From assembly GCA_022704525.1 (NCBI GenBank), contig JAKJGF010000005.1, forward strand, positions 1 to 43,380: DNA of 43,380 nucleotides, read 5' to 3'. Positions 32,390 through 41,319 of this stretch are shown here, piece by piece. Within the stretch, counting starts at the first letter, position 1; every line of letters begins with the position of its first letter. This DNA comes from Bacillota bacterium (lineage in GTDB: Bacteria > Vulcanimicrobiota > SpSt-956 > JAKJGF01). The translations under genes and the position numbers were made by a program. Under the pieces are notes generated by a model. It did not search any database. It saw only the letters and a list, made by a program, of their open reading frames with translations, and had not been told where the DNA came from.

Positions 32390-34339
32390 TTATTCCGGTA
32401 TAAGATTAAAACAGCTTATCCTGTCGCTATCGAAAAGAAAAAGTGCTTCTTCCACATGATCTATACGATAAATTTCTCCTACATCTCCTAAATATACTCC
32501 CTTATCAATATTTCCATTTTTTGTATTTATTCCCACGAGTCCTGTGAAATCTTTTCTATCTTCTAACTGACCTTCCAGATAAACATAGGGATCATGGGCT
32601 TTTCTGCTCTCCATAAGAGTAAGTCTGTAGCTTCTTATAGATTCCGCCTCTCTGAGTCCTGCTGTATTACGATACTGTTTTACTGTTTGCCAGTAATACT
32701 GCTCTGATTTCTGATAGGCTCTGACTCTGGCATGTATAGCACTTTCTCCCTGAATAATATATTCATGGACGAGCACATAACTATTGAATATAAATAAACC
32801 TATCCCTCCTGTAAGTACTGTAATGAATATACCTGCGCTCAATCTGAAAGGCAGTGTTGTAGCCGCTGATACCGGTTTTTTTACACCGCTTTCCCAGATT
32901 TTATCACCTTGCTGAGGATCAAAGGCAGCAATTCTCATAGAGGAACTGAAAACTACCTTTCCATCGGAGTTTCTAAAGGCAAACATAGGACTGTCTATAC
33001 CCAGATCTCTATGGTACAGTTTATCTCCTGTATATTTATTAAGTGCTATTATACAGCTTTTATCTCCAAGAATTACTCTGTCATCAAGTAAGAGGATATT
33101 TGCAAGACTCCCTTCTCCCAGTCTATAATCCCATATGAGCCTTCCATTTTCTAAATCTATTGCTGTTACTCCAAAGGGACCTTTCGATATCCATTTATTA
33201 TTATTGGCATTATAAAAGAATCCTCCTCTCTGAGCCCATATAATACCTGTATTTCTTGTAATCATAAGTGAGTTGATTTCTTCATCAGTGAAATTAGATG
33301 CCTTTAAAATCTGAATAAATTCTTCATTAGAATATGTGGCGTTCTTCAGGTTCATTAAGATTATAAATTTATCTTCTGTAATTGTGTTTTTCATATTTTC
33401 CAGGATTTTATCATTAATTTCAATTACTTCTATAGTTTTCTCTTCAACTAATAGAGTTGGTACAAGACCAAGATTTTCAGTGTCCCACAAGAGTTCACCT
33501 GTTTCCCTGTTTATTCCTTTAACCTGTCCTTTCCCCGATGTATATATGATTTTTTCGGTAAATATAGGATCTGCATCTGTTTTTATGAGTTCCGGATCTC
33601 CTGCAGGATAGGTGGTTTGCCATAAGATATTACCTGTTTCAAAGTCCATTTTAGTAATACCATCATATAATAAGTAAAGTTCTGAACCACGTAGTACAGG
33701 TCTGTGATAACCGGAAAGATTGTATATTTTATAACCAAGCCAGGTGTCTTCTACTTTAGTCCCCAGAACTTCTTTATTAAAATCTTTTTCCCATCTTATA
33801 TTACCTGAATGTATATCAATATTATACATATGTAGTATTAACATGGGTGATTGGGAAAGAGTTTCCGGTTTTAGATATTTTTGATCTGTTATATAAAGTA
33901 TGGAAAGCTTATCAAGAAGAGGAATAACATCCAGAGGACGTCCATTTATATCCGGTGTTGACCATATGACATTACCACTCATGAGTTCCAGTGCATAAAG
34001 ACTCGCATTTTCCACTATTCCTCCGAGTTTTTTGTCAGGATCACTTATAAGAACAATATCTGTCCCTTCTACAGGCCATACATGGTCTTTACTTATTACT
34101 ACATCTTTTTTGCTCCAGAGAATATTACCGGTTTTTCCATCTATTGCCAGAAGATAATTTTTTGTTCCTGCCATTATAACCCCCAGGGAGGTAAACATCT
34201 CCCACTCTATATCCATGGGGAATTTCTTACTCCAAAGCCTTTCTCTGGCAAAAGCAGGTGATATGGTTGGTGAGAGAATACTTGTTATAAGAAAAAGTAC
34301 AACAATTTTGTTTATTAACCTATTTACTAAAATAGACAT
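32390..34339 (-). CDS. Membrane-anchored PQQ-type propeller protein
   Basis: 649 residues with a signal peptide (KIVVLFLITSILSPTISPAFA) and PQQ-like repeats over about 40-480: LLAIDGKTGNILWSKK, LYALELMSGNVIWSTP, MDFETGNILWQTT, INRETGELLWDTE, IDLENGRLIWDYR and FDPQQGDKIWES. A transmembrane segment (about 497-520) follows, then a ~130-residue region (IHARVRAYQKSEQYYW, YLEGQLEDRKDF, GLVGINTKNGNIDKG) that keeps one more propeller-like strand. With an N-terminal signal the propeller would be outside and the tail inside. No catalytic PQQ-dehydrogenase residues were recognised, so a sensor or scaffold role is more likely. It is convergent with the FHA fusion gene. Its 5' side is a long repeat-rich intergenic region. 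Confidence 0.8.
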   Translation of the reverse strand: MSILVNRLINKIVVLFLITSILSPTISPAFARERLWSKKFPMDIEWEMFTSLGVIMAGTKNYLLAIDGKTGNILWSKKDVVISKDHVWPVEGTDIVLISDPDKKLGGIVENASLYALELMSGNVIWSTPDINGRPLDVIPLLDKLSILYITDQKYLKPETLSQSPMLILHMYNIDIHSGNIRWEKDFNKEVLGTKVEDTWLGYKIYNLSGYHRPVLRGSELYLLYDGITKMDFETGNILWQTTYPAGDPELIKTDADPIFTEKIIYTSGKGQVKGINRETGELLWDTENLGLVPTLLVEEKTIEVIEINDKILENMKNTITEDKFIILMNLKNATYSNEEFIQILKASNFTDEEINSLMITRNTGIIWAQRGGFFYNANNNKWISKGPFGVTAIDLENGRLIWDYRLGEGSLANILLLDDRVILGDKSCIIALNKYTGDKLYHRDLGIDSPMFAFRNSDGKVVFSSSMRIAAFDPQQGDKIWESGVKKPVSAATTLPFRLSAGIFITVLTGGIGLFIFNSYVLVHEYIIQGESAIHARVRAYQKSEQYYWQTVKQYRNTAGLREAESIRSYRLTLMESRKAHDPYVYLEGQLEDRKDFTGLVGINTKNGNIDKGVYLGDVGEIYRIDHVEEALFLFDSDRISCFNLIPE

Positions 34340-34370
34340 CTTTAAAACTCCTTTTATTAAGATTATATTT

Positions 34371-34478
34371 TAAGCCTTCTGCTTTCAGCTTTCAGCTTTC
34401 AGCTTTTTAGAAATTATACGATATGACCTTATATAGTAATCTTTAGCTTATAACGTATAGCTATCTGCTGAAGGCTTA
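34371..34478. repeat. Inverted AGCTTTC/AGCTGAT-type repeat array
   Basis: TAAGCCTTCTGCTTTCAGCT, with TTCAGCT repeated three times, faces AGCTATCTGCTGAAGGCTTA across about 60 bp; the outer 8 bp (AAGCCTTC/GAAGGCTT) pair perfectly. It lies upstream of the PQQ gene at 32390 and in the 378-bp gap before the M20 gene. Confidence 0.7.
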
Positions 34479-34579
34479 TATATTTAAATATTATATCATA
34501 TCTCATTCAAAACTCAGTAAAATATTTTTAGAAATTTTTTTATCCTCCATTTTGAAGCCTTATATGAAACTGATATTTA

Positions 34580-34617
34580 TCAAAAGCTGATAGCTAACAT
34601 CTGACTGCTGAAAGCTA
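34580..34617. repeat. AGCTGATAGCTAAC-type array
   Basis: AAAAGCTGATAGCTAACATC continues as TGACTGCTGAAAGC, about four 7-8-nt units just before the GTTAAC dyad at 34625. It lies in the same gap as 34371-34478, so two arrays share this promoter region. Confidence 0.65.
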
Positions 34618-34624
34618 ATAATAA

Positions 34625-34691
34625 GTTAACAACTTGTTAACAAAATTTACTTTACTTTAAGTTATTTTGTTTTTATATTAGATATTATAAT
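34625..34691 (+). promoter_or_regulatory. GTTAAC dyad and -10 box of the M20 gene
   Basis: GTTAACAACTTGTTAAC (34625-34641) is a perfect 17-bp palindrome. A TATAAT -10 box lies at 34686-34691 with TG three bases after it; no good -35 is visible, so an activator or alternative sigma factor is possible. The gene starts at 34718 with GTTAGGAGAG upstream. The near-identical dyad at 16331 precedes the pentein gene. Confidence 0.5.
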
Positions 34692-34717
34692 GTATAAATT
34701 GTTAGGAGAGTGTTTTT

Positions 34718-36964
34718 ATGAAGATTTTAAATAATGAAATAAAATATACCCCTCCTTCTGCAGGAACTGTAAAGAGCAAGGCTTCAGAAGAAACAATAAA
34801 GATTCCCGGTGAAAGTTATATCAGCTCTTCACATGAGATTGATGAAGCTTTTTTGAAATCTCTTAATACATTAAAAGATCAGCAGGAGATTATTGCCAAA
34901 AAAGAATCGAATTCTACAGAAGAGAAAATTAAAATTGCTGTAAAAGATACAAGTGAAAGTGGTAAAAAATATGGACAAAAACTTGGTTCTCTTCTGGCTG
35001 CATCGCTGGGGACTCTTGCAGTTCCTATGGGACTTACACTTTTAATGCCTTCTTTAGCTCCAATTATGCTCGGACCTCCGGGACTTATAGCCGGTTTGAT
35101 TGCTACAAGTCTGGAAGAAAAGTATATTGGCGTTGGAAAACATATAGGAGGTCTTATTGGACAGGGAGCAGGAGCAGCTGTGGGAGTCGCAAAGGGAGCT
35201 TTATCTGAAGGTACTGAGGAAGGTGGTAAAATTCAACTCCCTCTTAGAACTCCTACAGGAGCTGACCCAAAGGAAGCATTACTTCCTACACTTCTTCATA
35301 AGGCACAGAAAAAGATTCTTGGTAAGGTACCTGAAAGGACAAAAGCTACTGAAATTGGCGAAAATATAGGTGTTTTTGCAGGAACAGCTGCAGGTGGGCT
35401 TGTAGTTCCCATGGTAGCAGCATCTGTAATAGGAGGTCCCGTGGGACTTATTATGTCTACTTTAGTAGGTGGATTAACCGGTTTTGTAGTAGGCGGTATT
35501 GAAGAAAATTCTCTGGGGTTGGGCAGAGCCACAGGAGAACTTCTGGGTACAGTAACAGGGAAAGCTCTTTCAGTTCTTCCTGAAAAGAAAAAAGAAGCAG
35601 GTGAAGCTAAAGAAGCATTATTGCCCGGTCTTCTTCATAAGGCAGAAGAAAAGATTTCAGGAGAAGTAAAGGCAAAGACAAAAAGTGTTAAAACAGGTGA
35701 AAATATAGGTGTTTTACTCGCAATGGGCGCAGGAGGTGTATTACTGCCTCTGGCAGCAGGAGCAATTGGTGGACCCGTGGGACTCTTCCTGGCCAGTAAT
35801 ACAATAGGAACACTTCTGGGTATTGCTCTTATGGGAGTTGAAGAAAAAACTCTGGGTATAGGCAGAGCTGCAGGAGAAGTGGCAGGAAAAATGGCAGGAA
35901 AAGTCCTTGGCGATAAAACAAATACTGAAGGTGCTGAAGATTCTTCCAAATCTGGCCCTATAGAGAAAGCAAAAAAAATAGTTATGGCCGGTATGAGTAT
36001 AATGGCAGAACCTATGATGGGCTTTTTGCTTGATACAACACAGATAGCCAACAAATTATTTGCTGAAAAGCCTGTCCTTGTTATGAATTTTGAGGAGAGA
36101 ACTCCTGAGGTAAATAAAGAAAGGGTTGTAGATAATTTTATAAAACTTGCAGGAATAAATGGTGTTCATCCTAATGAAGAAGCTATAGGGAAAGAATTAT
36201 GTGCTCAACTGGATGCTTTAAAAATTTCTTATAAGCAGGATGAAATAGGAAATATTATAGCTTCTATTCCAGGGACAGTTCCCGATTCTCCTACACTGGT
36301 CTTTAGTGCTCATCAGGATACTGTCTCTAAAACCTCTGCTGATGCTATAAGAAATGACGGTGTTACTATTTATACTGATGGAAAACATATTCTCGGTGCA
36401 GATGACAGAGCAGGTATTGCAGTAATACTGGAAGGTGTTAATTCGGTAATGGAACAGAATCTTCCCCATCCTGAAATAAAACTTGTTTTTACGGTGGGAG
36501 AAGAAGTGGGGCTTGTAGGAGCAAGTAAATTAAAACCGGAAGATGTAACAACTCGACCTGCTCTCGGTTTTATTATGGATTCTACAGATAAAAATAATCT
36601 TCATCTTACAAATGATGCTGTTTTAACAAATCCAAAATCCCTTAAATTTAATTTCAGTCAGGAAAATCCTCTGGTTCAGGTAGTTATGAAATCTCAGGCA
36701 GATGCCGGCATAATGCCAGTGCCAATTCACGCTCCTGTCGTAGCAGGTGCAGGTACTGACGGGAATACACCTGCTTTAAATAATAAGCTCCTTAAGAGTA
36801 TTGCCATAGGTATGGGACATAAAGATCTCCACACACCTCTGGAACGTATAAAAATTGTTGATCTGCAACAATCAGCTCTGGCAGTAATGGGTTTTATTAC
36901 CAATAGTTGTGATTTGAAAATAGATGAAAAAGGCGAGATAGTTCCAAGATATCCTGTTACATAA
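34718..36964 (+). CDS. M20-type peptidase with three N-terminal glycine-zipper segments
   Basis: 748 residues. Residues 1-80 are polar; three Gly/Ala-rich hydrophobic segments follow (about 85-160, 213-285, 328-398), each with the layout 'GENIGV..A...GG...P...G.IGGPVGL......G...G....G.EE.(T/S)LG.GRA.GE..G...GK.L'. From ~450 a zinc peptidase related to M20/PepT: SAHQDT (His532), GADDRAG (Asp562), GEEVG (Glu595/596), IMDS (Asp621) and GHKDLHTP. The lid/dimerisation domain expected between Asp621 and GTDGNTP is nearly absent, giving a ~300-residue catalytic core. The glycine-zipper segments should insert into or pore the membrane. The last codon overlaps the convergent gene at 36957 by 8 bp. Confidence 0.82.
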   Translation: MKILNNEIKYTPPSAGTVKSKASEETIKIPGESYISSSHEIDEAFLKSLNTLKDQQEIIAKKESNSTEEKIKIAVKDTSESGKKYGQKLGSLLAASLGTLAVPMGLTLLMPSLAPIMLGPPGLIAGLIATSLEEKYIGVGKHIGGLIGQGAGAAVGVAKGALSEGTEEGGKIQLPLRTPTGADPKEALLPTLLHKAQKKILGKVPERTKATEIGENIGVFAGTAAGGLVVPMVAASVIGGPVGLIMSTLVGGLTGFVVGGIEENSLGLGRATGELLGTVTGKALSVLPEKKKEAGEAKEALLPGLLHKAEEKISGEVKAKTKSVKTGENIGVLLAMGAGGVLLPLAAGAIGGPVGLFLASNTIGTLLGIALMGVEEKTLGIGRAAGEVAGKMAGKVLGDKTNTEGAEDSSKSGPIEKAKKIVMAGMSIMAEPMMGFLLDTTQIANKLFAEKPVLVMNFEERTPEVNKERVVDNFIKLAGINGVHPNEEAIGKELCAQLDALKISYKQDEIGNIIASIPGTVPDSPTLVFSAHQDTVSKTSADAIRNDGVTIYTDGKHILGADDRAGIAVILEGVNSVMEQNLPHPEIKLVFTVGEEVGLVGASKLKPEDVTTRPALGFIMDSTDKNNLHLTNDAVLTNPKSLKFNFSQENPLVQVVMKSQADAGIMPVPIHAPVVAGAGTDGNTPALNNKLLKSIAIGMGHKDLHTPLERIKIVDLQQSALAVMGFITNSCDLKIDEKGEIVPRYPVT

Positions 36965-38177
36965 TTTTCATTATATTGTGTGCTTTTAATAAAAGAGGAA
37001 AGCTTCCTAGCTTTCCTCTTTTATTCCGGGAAGAATCTATCAATTCAATAGATTTTTTATAATTTTCTATAATTTCTTTAAAGATTTTAACTTTTTCTGC
37101 ATCTTCTTCTATTTCCTGTTTCAGATAAATATTATCTATTTCTTCTTCTATTAACATTATAAGTTTTCCTTTTTCAAGTTTAGAATTGAAATACTTTACG
37201 AGATTATTTAGTATTATATTTTCATTCTGAAGTAATAGATCACTTCTGTCAAGCATAAGAGTATTAAGGGACTTTGCTATAGATAGAAGCTGAATACCTG
37301 TTATAAAGTTGAGTAAACACTTATTATTGAAAAATAGAAGGGTCTCTTCAAGAGCGAAAAATATGAGGTTAAGAGCCAGATAAAAGTTAGTAAATAGTAA
37401 TTCCGATAATCTATTTTCAGGTTCTTCCTGTGTTTCTTCCTGTAAGTTTTTAAGTATATATATTACTGTCTCCTGAAGAGCTTTAATAATATATGAAGAG
37501 TCTTTTACCGGGATTTTTTCGGTTTTTATCAATTTATCTATAAGAAGACCTGATGTTTTCATCCCCTCAGGGACTGACACGGAAAGGGTCTGATATTTTA
37601 TAAGGTCCAGTAAATTTTCAGTCCAGCGGGATAATCTGGCAGGATCTTTTAGAGCTTTAGGACCCGGAGTTGATAAAATTTTAAATTCTTCACAAAATTC
37701 TTTATTTAAAAGAACATCTGTAAATAAGAGGCTTTCTATATTTCCCGGAAGAGTTAAATTAATGATTTCTTTTTTTATCACCATATGTTCAGGAGATTCA
37801 TACAGTCTATCGAGATATTCCGAAAATAACAACAGGGCTCCCACATATTCTATTATATACTGGCCTATATTTGAACAGGCCATCAGATCTTCTGGATGAA
37901 ATCTTTCTATTATTCTCAATTTTCTTTCAAATCTATCTAATTCCGAGAGAAGAAAGCGATGGGTAATTCCGAGAAGTGTAACCTCTATCAGTTTGTTCTT
38001 TGTATAACCAGTGGAACTGAATATATGCTTTCTTATAACTCTACTCAGGGACTGGCAAAATCCGCTTTTAAGAATTTTCTCACATTCCTCTGTAGAAAGA
38101 GAAATGTCTATCAAGTCCAGGGAATCCTTCATCTGATAACTTTTTAATATGATTTCATAAACCTCGGAGTTTCTCAT
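36957..38177 (-). CDS. Hypothetical helical protein (406 aa)
   Basis: I do not recognise this. It is rich in Leu, Ile, Lys and Glu, predicted mostly helical (DSLDLIDISLSTEECEKILK, RFERKLRIIERFHPEDLMACS, ILNNLVKYFNSKLEKGKLIM) with no clear signal peptide or membrane segment. The frame and codon use look like the neighbours. The C-terminal coding end (GKLGSFPLLLKAHNIMKIM) contains the hairpin that terminates the convergent M20 gene. The start at 38177 has no clear ribosome site and could be later. Function unknown. Confidence 0.65.
   Translation of the reverse strand: MRNSEVYEIILKSYQMKDSLDLIDISLSTEECEKILKSGFCQSLSRVIRKHIFSSTGYTKNKLIEVTLLGITHRFLLSELDRFERKLRIIERFHPEDLMACSNIGQYIIEYVGALLLFSEYLDRLYESPEHMVIKKEIINLTLPGNIESLLFTDVLLNKEFCEEFKILSTPGPKALKDPARLSRWTENLLDLIKYQTLSVSVPEGMKTSGLLIDKLIKTEKIPVKDSSYIIKALQETVIYILKNLQEETQEEPENRLSELLFTNFYLALNLIFFALEETLLFFNNKCLLNFITGIQLLSIAKSLNTLMLDRSDLLLQNENIILNNLVKYFNSKLEKGKLIMLIEEEIDNIYLKQEIEEDAEKVKIFKEIIENYKKSIELIDSSRNKRGKLGSFPLLLKAHNIMKIM
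36991..37022. terminator. Hairpin terminator inside a convergent gene end
   Basis: AAAAGAGGAAAGC-ttccta-GCTTTCCTCTTTT is a perfect 13-bp stem ending in a T-run. It is 27 bp past the M20 stop and lies entirely inside the last codons of the minus-strand gene, so one sequence serves as terminator and as coding DNA. Confidence 0.75.
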
Positions 38178-38254
38178 AATTCAAGTTTATATTATTATCT
38201 TCTGAAATTCAAGTATTTTTAAAGAAGGAAAGTAATATATTAGGGCGTATATAT

Positions 38255-38332
38255 AAGCAATCAACAGTCTGCAATCAGCTATGACCATTATAATTTTCCA
38301 TGAAAGCTGACTACTGACCGGTAAAAGCTAAT
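38255..38332. repeat. AGCAATCA/AGCTGACT-type repeat before tldD
   Basis: AGCAATCAACAGTCTGCAAT and the following CAGCTATG face TGAAAGCTGACTACTGACCG across about 18 bp, and AAAGCTAATA then runs into the tldD start at 38334. It is another member of the AGCTGAT family placed at a gene's 5' end. Confidence 0.6.
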
Positions 38333-38333
38333 A

Positions 38334-39725
38334 ATGAAAGAGGTAGAAAAAGTGCAAAATCTTCTGGTGGAAACTATAAAAAAATTTAAAGATCTCTGTG
38401 ATTATCTGGAAATAAGGATAGAAGATTATGAGACTACAAAAATTGCCATAAATACAGAGGAAACAGAGAGAGTAGGGACTTCCCTTGAAAAAGGTGGTAA
38501 TGTAAGGGCTCTGGTAAAAGGAGGCTGGGGATTTTCTTCTTTTAATGATATTAACTTGCTGGAAGATTATACCCGTAGAACCATAGAGTATGCTAAAAAT
38601 ATGGGGAGGGGGAAAAGTCAGTTTTATCCTGTTTCTCCTGTAGTTGATAAAGTAAGTGTTAGACCTGTAATAGACCCGCGAGGTATATCCCTGAGAGATA
38701 AAAAGAAACTTCTGGATGATTACAATAAAATAGCCTTAAATTATGATAAAGAAAAAATCCGAAACTCTATGCTTATCTATTATGATCAATTTAAAAAGAA
38801 ATATTTTTCTACTTCTGAAGGAACATATATAGAACAGGAGATACTGGATCTTTTTGCAGTAATTAAAATTATTGCTACAAAAAATGGCATTGCTCAATCT
38901 GCAGTTGTAACAGTAGGAAGCTCAAATAATTTTGATGTATGCCGAAATTTAGAACAGAAAATAGAAGAAGCCTGTGAGACATCTTTAAAATATCTTGATG
39001 CTTCCAAAGTAAAAACCGGGGTCTATACGGTTATCTGTGACCCAAAAGTAACAGGCACCTTTGCCCATGAAGCTTTCGGTCATACCTGTGAGGCAGATCA
39101 TTTCTATAAAAGCGAATCCTTACAGAAAGAAATGAAACTGGGAAAAATCTTTGGAAGTAAAATTCTTAATATTTATGATACAGGTCTGGATGTGGGAACC
39201 AGAGGTTATATGAAATATGATGATGAAGGTGTAAAAACAGAAAAAACATATCTTATAAAAGAAGGTGTTCTTGTTGGAAGACTTCATTCCAGAGAAACAG
39301 CAGGTATACTGGGGGAAAAGACTACAGGTTCCGCAAGAGCTGTAAATTATCGCTTCCCTCCCATATGCAGGATGAGAAACACCTGTATAGAAGGAGGAAC
39401 ATCTACTTTTCAGGATATGATAAAAGATATAAAACTTGGTATTTACGGTATAGACTTTTTGTATGGTTCAGGAGGAGAAATGTTTACAGTTGCTCCTGCG
39501 TATTGTTATATGATAAGAGATGGAGAACTTGCTGAACCTGTAAGAGATGTTAAAATAACAGGAAATCTTTTTGAAACTCTTAAGAATATAGATATGATAG
39601 GCTCTGATTTTACGATCAATGACTCAGGAGGCGGATGTGGTAGAGGTGAACAATGGCCTCTTGCCACTACAGAATCAGGGCCTCATATGAGAATACAGAA
39701 TATGTCAGTAGGAGGAGAATCTTAG
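38334..39725 (+). CDS. tldD: TldD-type zinc metallopeptidase subunit
   Basis: 463 residues matching TldD/PmbA-family metalloprotease A. The zinc site HEAFGH (His245, Glu246, His250, an HExxxH motif) lies in TFAHEAFGHTCEADHF, and the C-terminal GGGCGRGEQWPLA supplies the usual cysteine-containing strand. TldD with TldE forms a heterodimer that cleaves unfolded or RiPP leader peptides (for example microcin B17). It overlaps tldE by one base (TAGTG). The start ATG at 38334 is adopted; a GTG at 38352 has a better ribosome site (AGAGGTAGAAAAA). Confidence 0.92.
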   Translation: MKEVEKVQNLLVETIKKFKDLCDYLEIRIEDYETTKIAINTEETERVGTSLEKGGNVRALVKGGWGFSSFNDINLLEDYTRRTIEYAKNMGRGKSQFYPVSPVVDKVSVRPVIDPRGISLRDKKKLLDDYNKIALNYDKEKIRNSMLIYYDQFKKKYFSTSEGTYIEQEILDLFAVIKIIATKNGIAQSAVVTVGSSNNFDVCRNLEQKIEEACETSLKYLDASKVKTGVYTVICDPKVTGTFAHEAFGHTCEADHFYKSESLQKEMKLGKIFGSKILNIYDTGLDVGTRGYMKYDDEGVKTEKTYLIKEGVLVGRLHSRETAGILGEKTTGSARAVNYRFPPICRMRNTCIEGGTSTFQDMIKDIKLGIYGIDFLYGSGGEMFTVAPAYCYMIRDGELAEPVRDVKITGNLFETLKNIDMIGSDFTINDSGGGCGRGEQWPLATTESGPHMRIQNMSVGGES

Positions 39726-41065
39726 TGGAAAATCTTACAGAAATTTTAAAATCTTCTTCCCTTAAAACTGAAGAGAGTGAAGTATTTTATTTGAAAACTG
39801 TTATTGATAAATTAAAATTTGAAGGAAATGAATTGCAGAGTATGACAGGGAAACAGAGTGAAGGAACAGGTCTTCGTATCAGAAAAGATGGCAAAATAGG
39901 TTTTGTCTCTTCCTCTGATCCTGAGAAGGATATAATAGAGAGAACCATTGCCAGCTCAGAATTTGGAGATACCTCTCCTTTTAAATTTGCTCAAAAGAAT
40001 ATAATATTCCCTGATGATGGATATTTGAATGAGAATATAACAGCACTTCAAATGGATTCTCTTATAGATAAAGGAGAAAATATAATAAAAGAAATAAGGG
40101 CCTTTGATAAAAGGATAGATGTGAATATAACATTTGAAAAAGCCTTTGAAGAAGTTAAGCTTTTAACGTCCTCCGGATTCTCCGGCAATTATAAAAAGAA
40201 TTACTACTATATGATGATTAAAACCGAGCTAACAAGGAAAAATGATATATTTCAGATCTATAAAGGTTTCTCTGACAGGGAAACTATAGGCAGGGAAGAA
40301 AGTTTCATATCAGATATATTATTTGATATAGAACATGGAATGGAAGTAGTAAAAATAGAGAATGGTAAATATCCTGTTTTATTTGCTCCTGACGCCATTG
40401 AAGATTTACTTACCAGCTTTATCTCCGGTGTGAATGGAAATAAGGTGTACAGAAAAACGTCACCTCTTTATGCAAAATTGGGAGAAGAAATTTTCGACAA
40501 AAGAGTCACTGTCTGTGATGATCCTACTATTTCTGGAGGAACAAACTCCTGCCCCTTTGATGATGAAGGTACAGAGGCTAAAAAAACTGTTCTCATAGAA
40601 AAGGGTATCCTTAAAGGTTTCCTTCTGGATCTTAAAAATGCCAGAAAACTGAATATGACTCCTTCGGGAAATGCCTTTCGTAAGAACTGGATATCTGGAA
40701 GAAGTTACGAGTTTTATCCTTCAATAAATTTTGCCTGTATTACAATAGAACCTGGAAATATACCGAAAGAAAATCTTTTAAATGATATGAAAACAGGAAT
40801 TCTGGCAAAAATGGTTCCTGATTTTTCTATGGGTAATATTCAGAATGGTGATTTTTCAGGAACCATATGGAGTGGATATAAGATAGAAAATGGGAAGATA
40901 AAAGGAAGATTAAAAAATACGGTCTTAACAGGAAATCTTTATAAGCTTTTTAAAGAACAACTCCTTGAGATGAGTTCTAACATATATTATACTATGTCAT
41001 CAAATTCCAGAGTTCCTTATATGTTATTTAAAGATGTGGAAGTGACCTCCTGGACAGGAAATTAG
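39725..41065 (+). CDS. tldE: TldE/PmbA-type metallopeptidase subunit
   Basis: 446 residues of the PmbA/TldE family: GTGLRIRKDGKIGFVSSSD, FAPDAIEDLLTSFISGVNGNKVYRKTSPL, FDKRVTVCDDPTISGGTNSCPFDDEG and the C-terminal NPY-like end. TldE lacks the zinc-binding HExxxH but is the obligatory partner of TldD. It starts at a GTG (39725) sharing one base with the tldD stop (TAGTG), preceded by AGGAGGAGAATC. An alternative longer frame from 39653 reads through tldD in another phase and is not used. Repeat copy D starts right after its stop. Confidence 0.9.
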   Translation: MENLTEILKSSSLKTEESEVFYLKTVIDKLKFEGNELQSMTGKQSEGTGLRIRKDGKIGFVSSSDPEKDIIERTIASSEFGDTSPFKFAQKNIIFPDDGYLNENITALQMDSLIDKGENIIKEIRAFDKRIDVNITFEKAFEEVKLLTSSGFSGNYKKNYYYMMIKTELTRKNDIFQIYKGFSDRETIGREESFISDILFDIEHGMEVVKIENGKYPVLFAPDAIEDLLTSFISGVNGNKVYRKTSPLYAKLGEEIFDKRVTVCDDPTISGGTNSCPFDDEGTEAKKTVLIEKGILKGFLLDLKNARKLNMTPSGNAFRKNWISGRSYEFYPSINFACITIEPGNIPKENLLNDMKTGILAKMVPDFSMGNIQNGDFSGTIWSGYKIENGKIKGRLKNTVLTGNLYKLFKEQLLEMSSNIYYTMSSNSRVPYMLFKDVEVTSWTGN

Positions 41066-41067
41066 AC

Positions 41068-41191
41068 CAGGTATGGAAACAGACAGGTTAGTATCAATCT
41101 CACAAATCTGTTCCTGTCCGGACTCTTACGCAAAATCTATGATTCTGTTACAATGAAACCTGTTATTACAGAATATAAAGTTTTATATTTA
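41068..41191. repeat. Structured repeat element, copy D (left part only)
   Basis: ACAGACAGGTTAGTATCAAT starts the left terminal region, followed by CTGTTCCTGTCCGGACTCTT and the conserved ACGCAAAATCTATGATTCTG. It matches copies A-C up to TATTTAT, then diverges at the start of the CTATACTTTTGCA element, which appears to have replaced its right half. It begins immediately after the tldE stop (41065). Confidence 0.75.
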
Positions 41192-41192
41192 T

Positions 41193-41297
41193 CTATACTT
41201 TTGCACTTTTTAAACAAAGCCTTATTCTACCTTGCAGGACCTCCGCGAGAGATGTCCTTAGGGGACAACAATTTTTCAAAATTCTGCAAAAGTATAG
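41193..41297. repeat. Inverted-repeat element CTATACTTTTGCA
   Basis: CTATACTTTTGCA (41193-41205) and TGCAAAAGTATAG (41285-41297) are perfect 13-bp arms around ~80 bp containing the hairpin GAGAGATGTCCTTAGGGGAC. A lone arm also occurs at 6140-6153. It interrupts repeat copy D, suggesting a small insertion. Confidence 0.65.
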
Positions 41298-41319
41298 TAT
41301 ATATATTTAATAAAGTAAA

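Noticed and set aside
35635..36054. 139-residue antisense frame over the M20 gene
   Set aside because: Mirror of the Gly/Ala repeats; composition follows from the opposite strand.
39653..39724. Longer TldE N-terminus
   Set aside because: It overlaps tldD in a different phase; the GTG at 39725 with AGGAGGAGAATC is the natural start.
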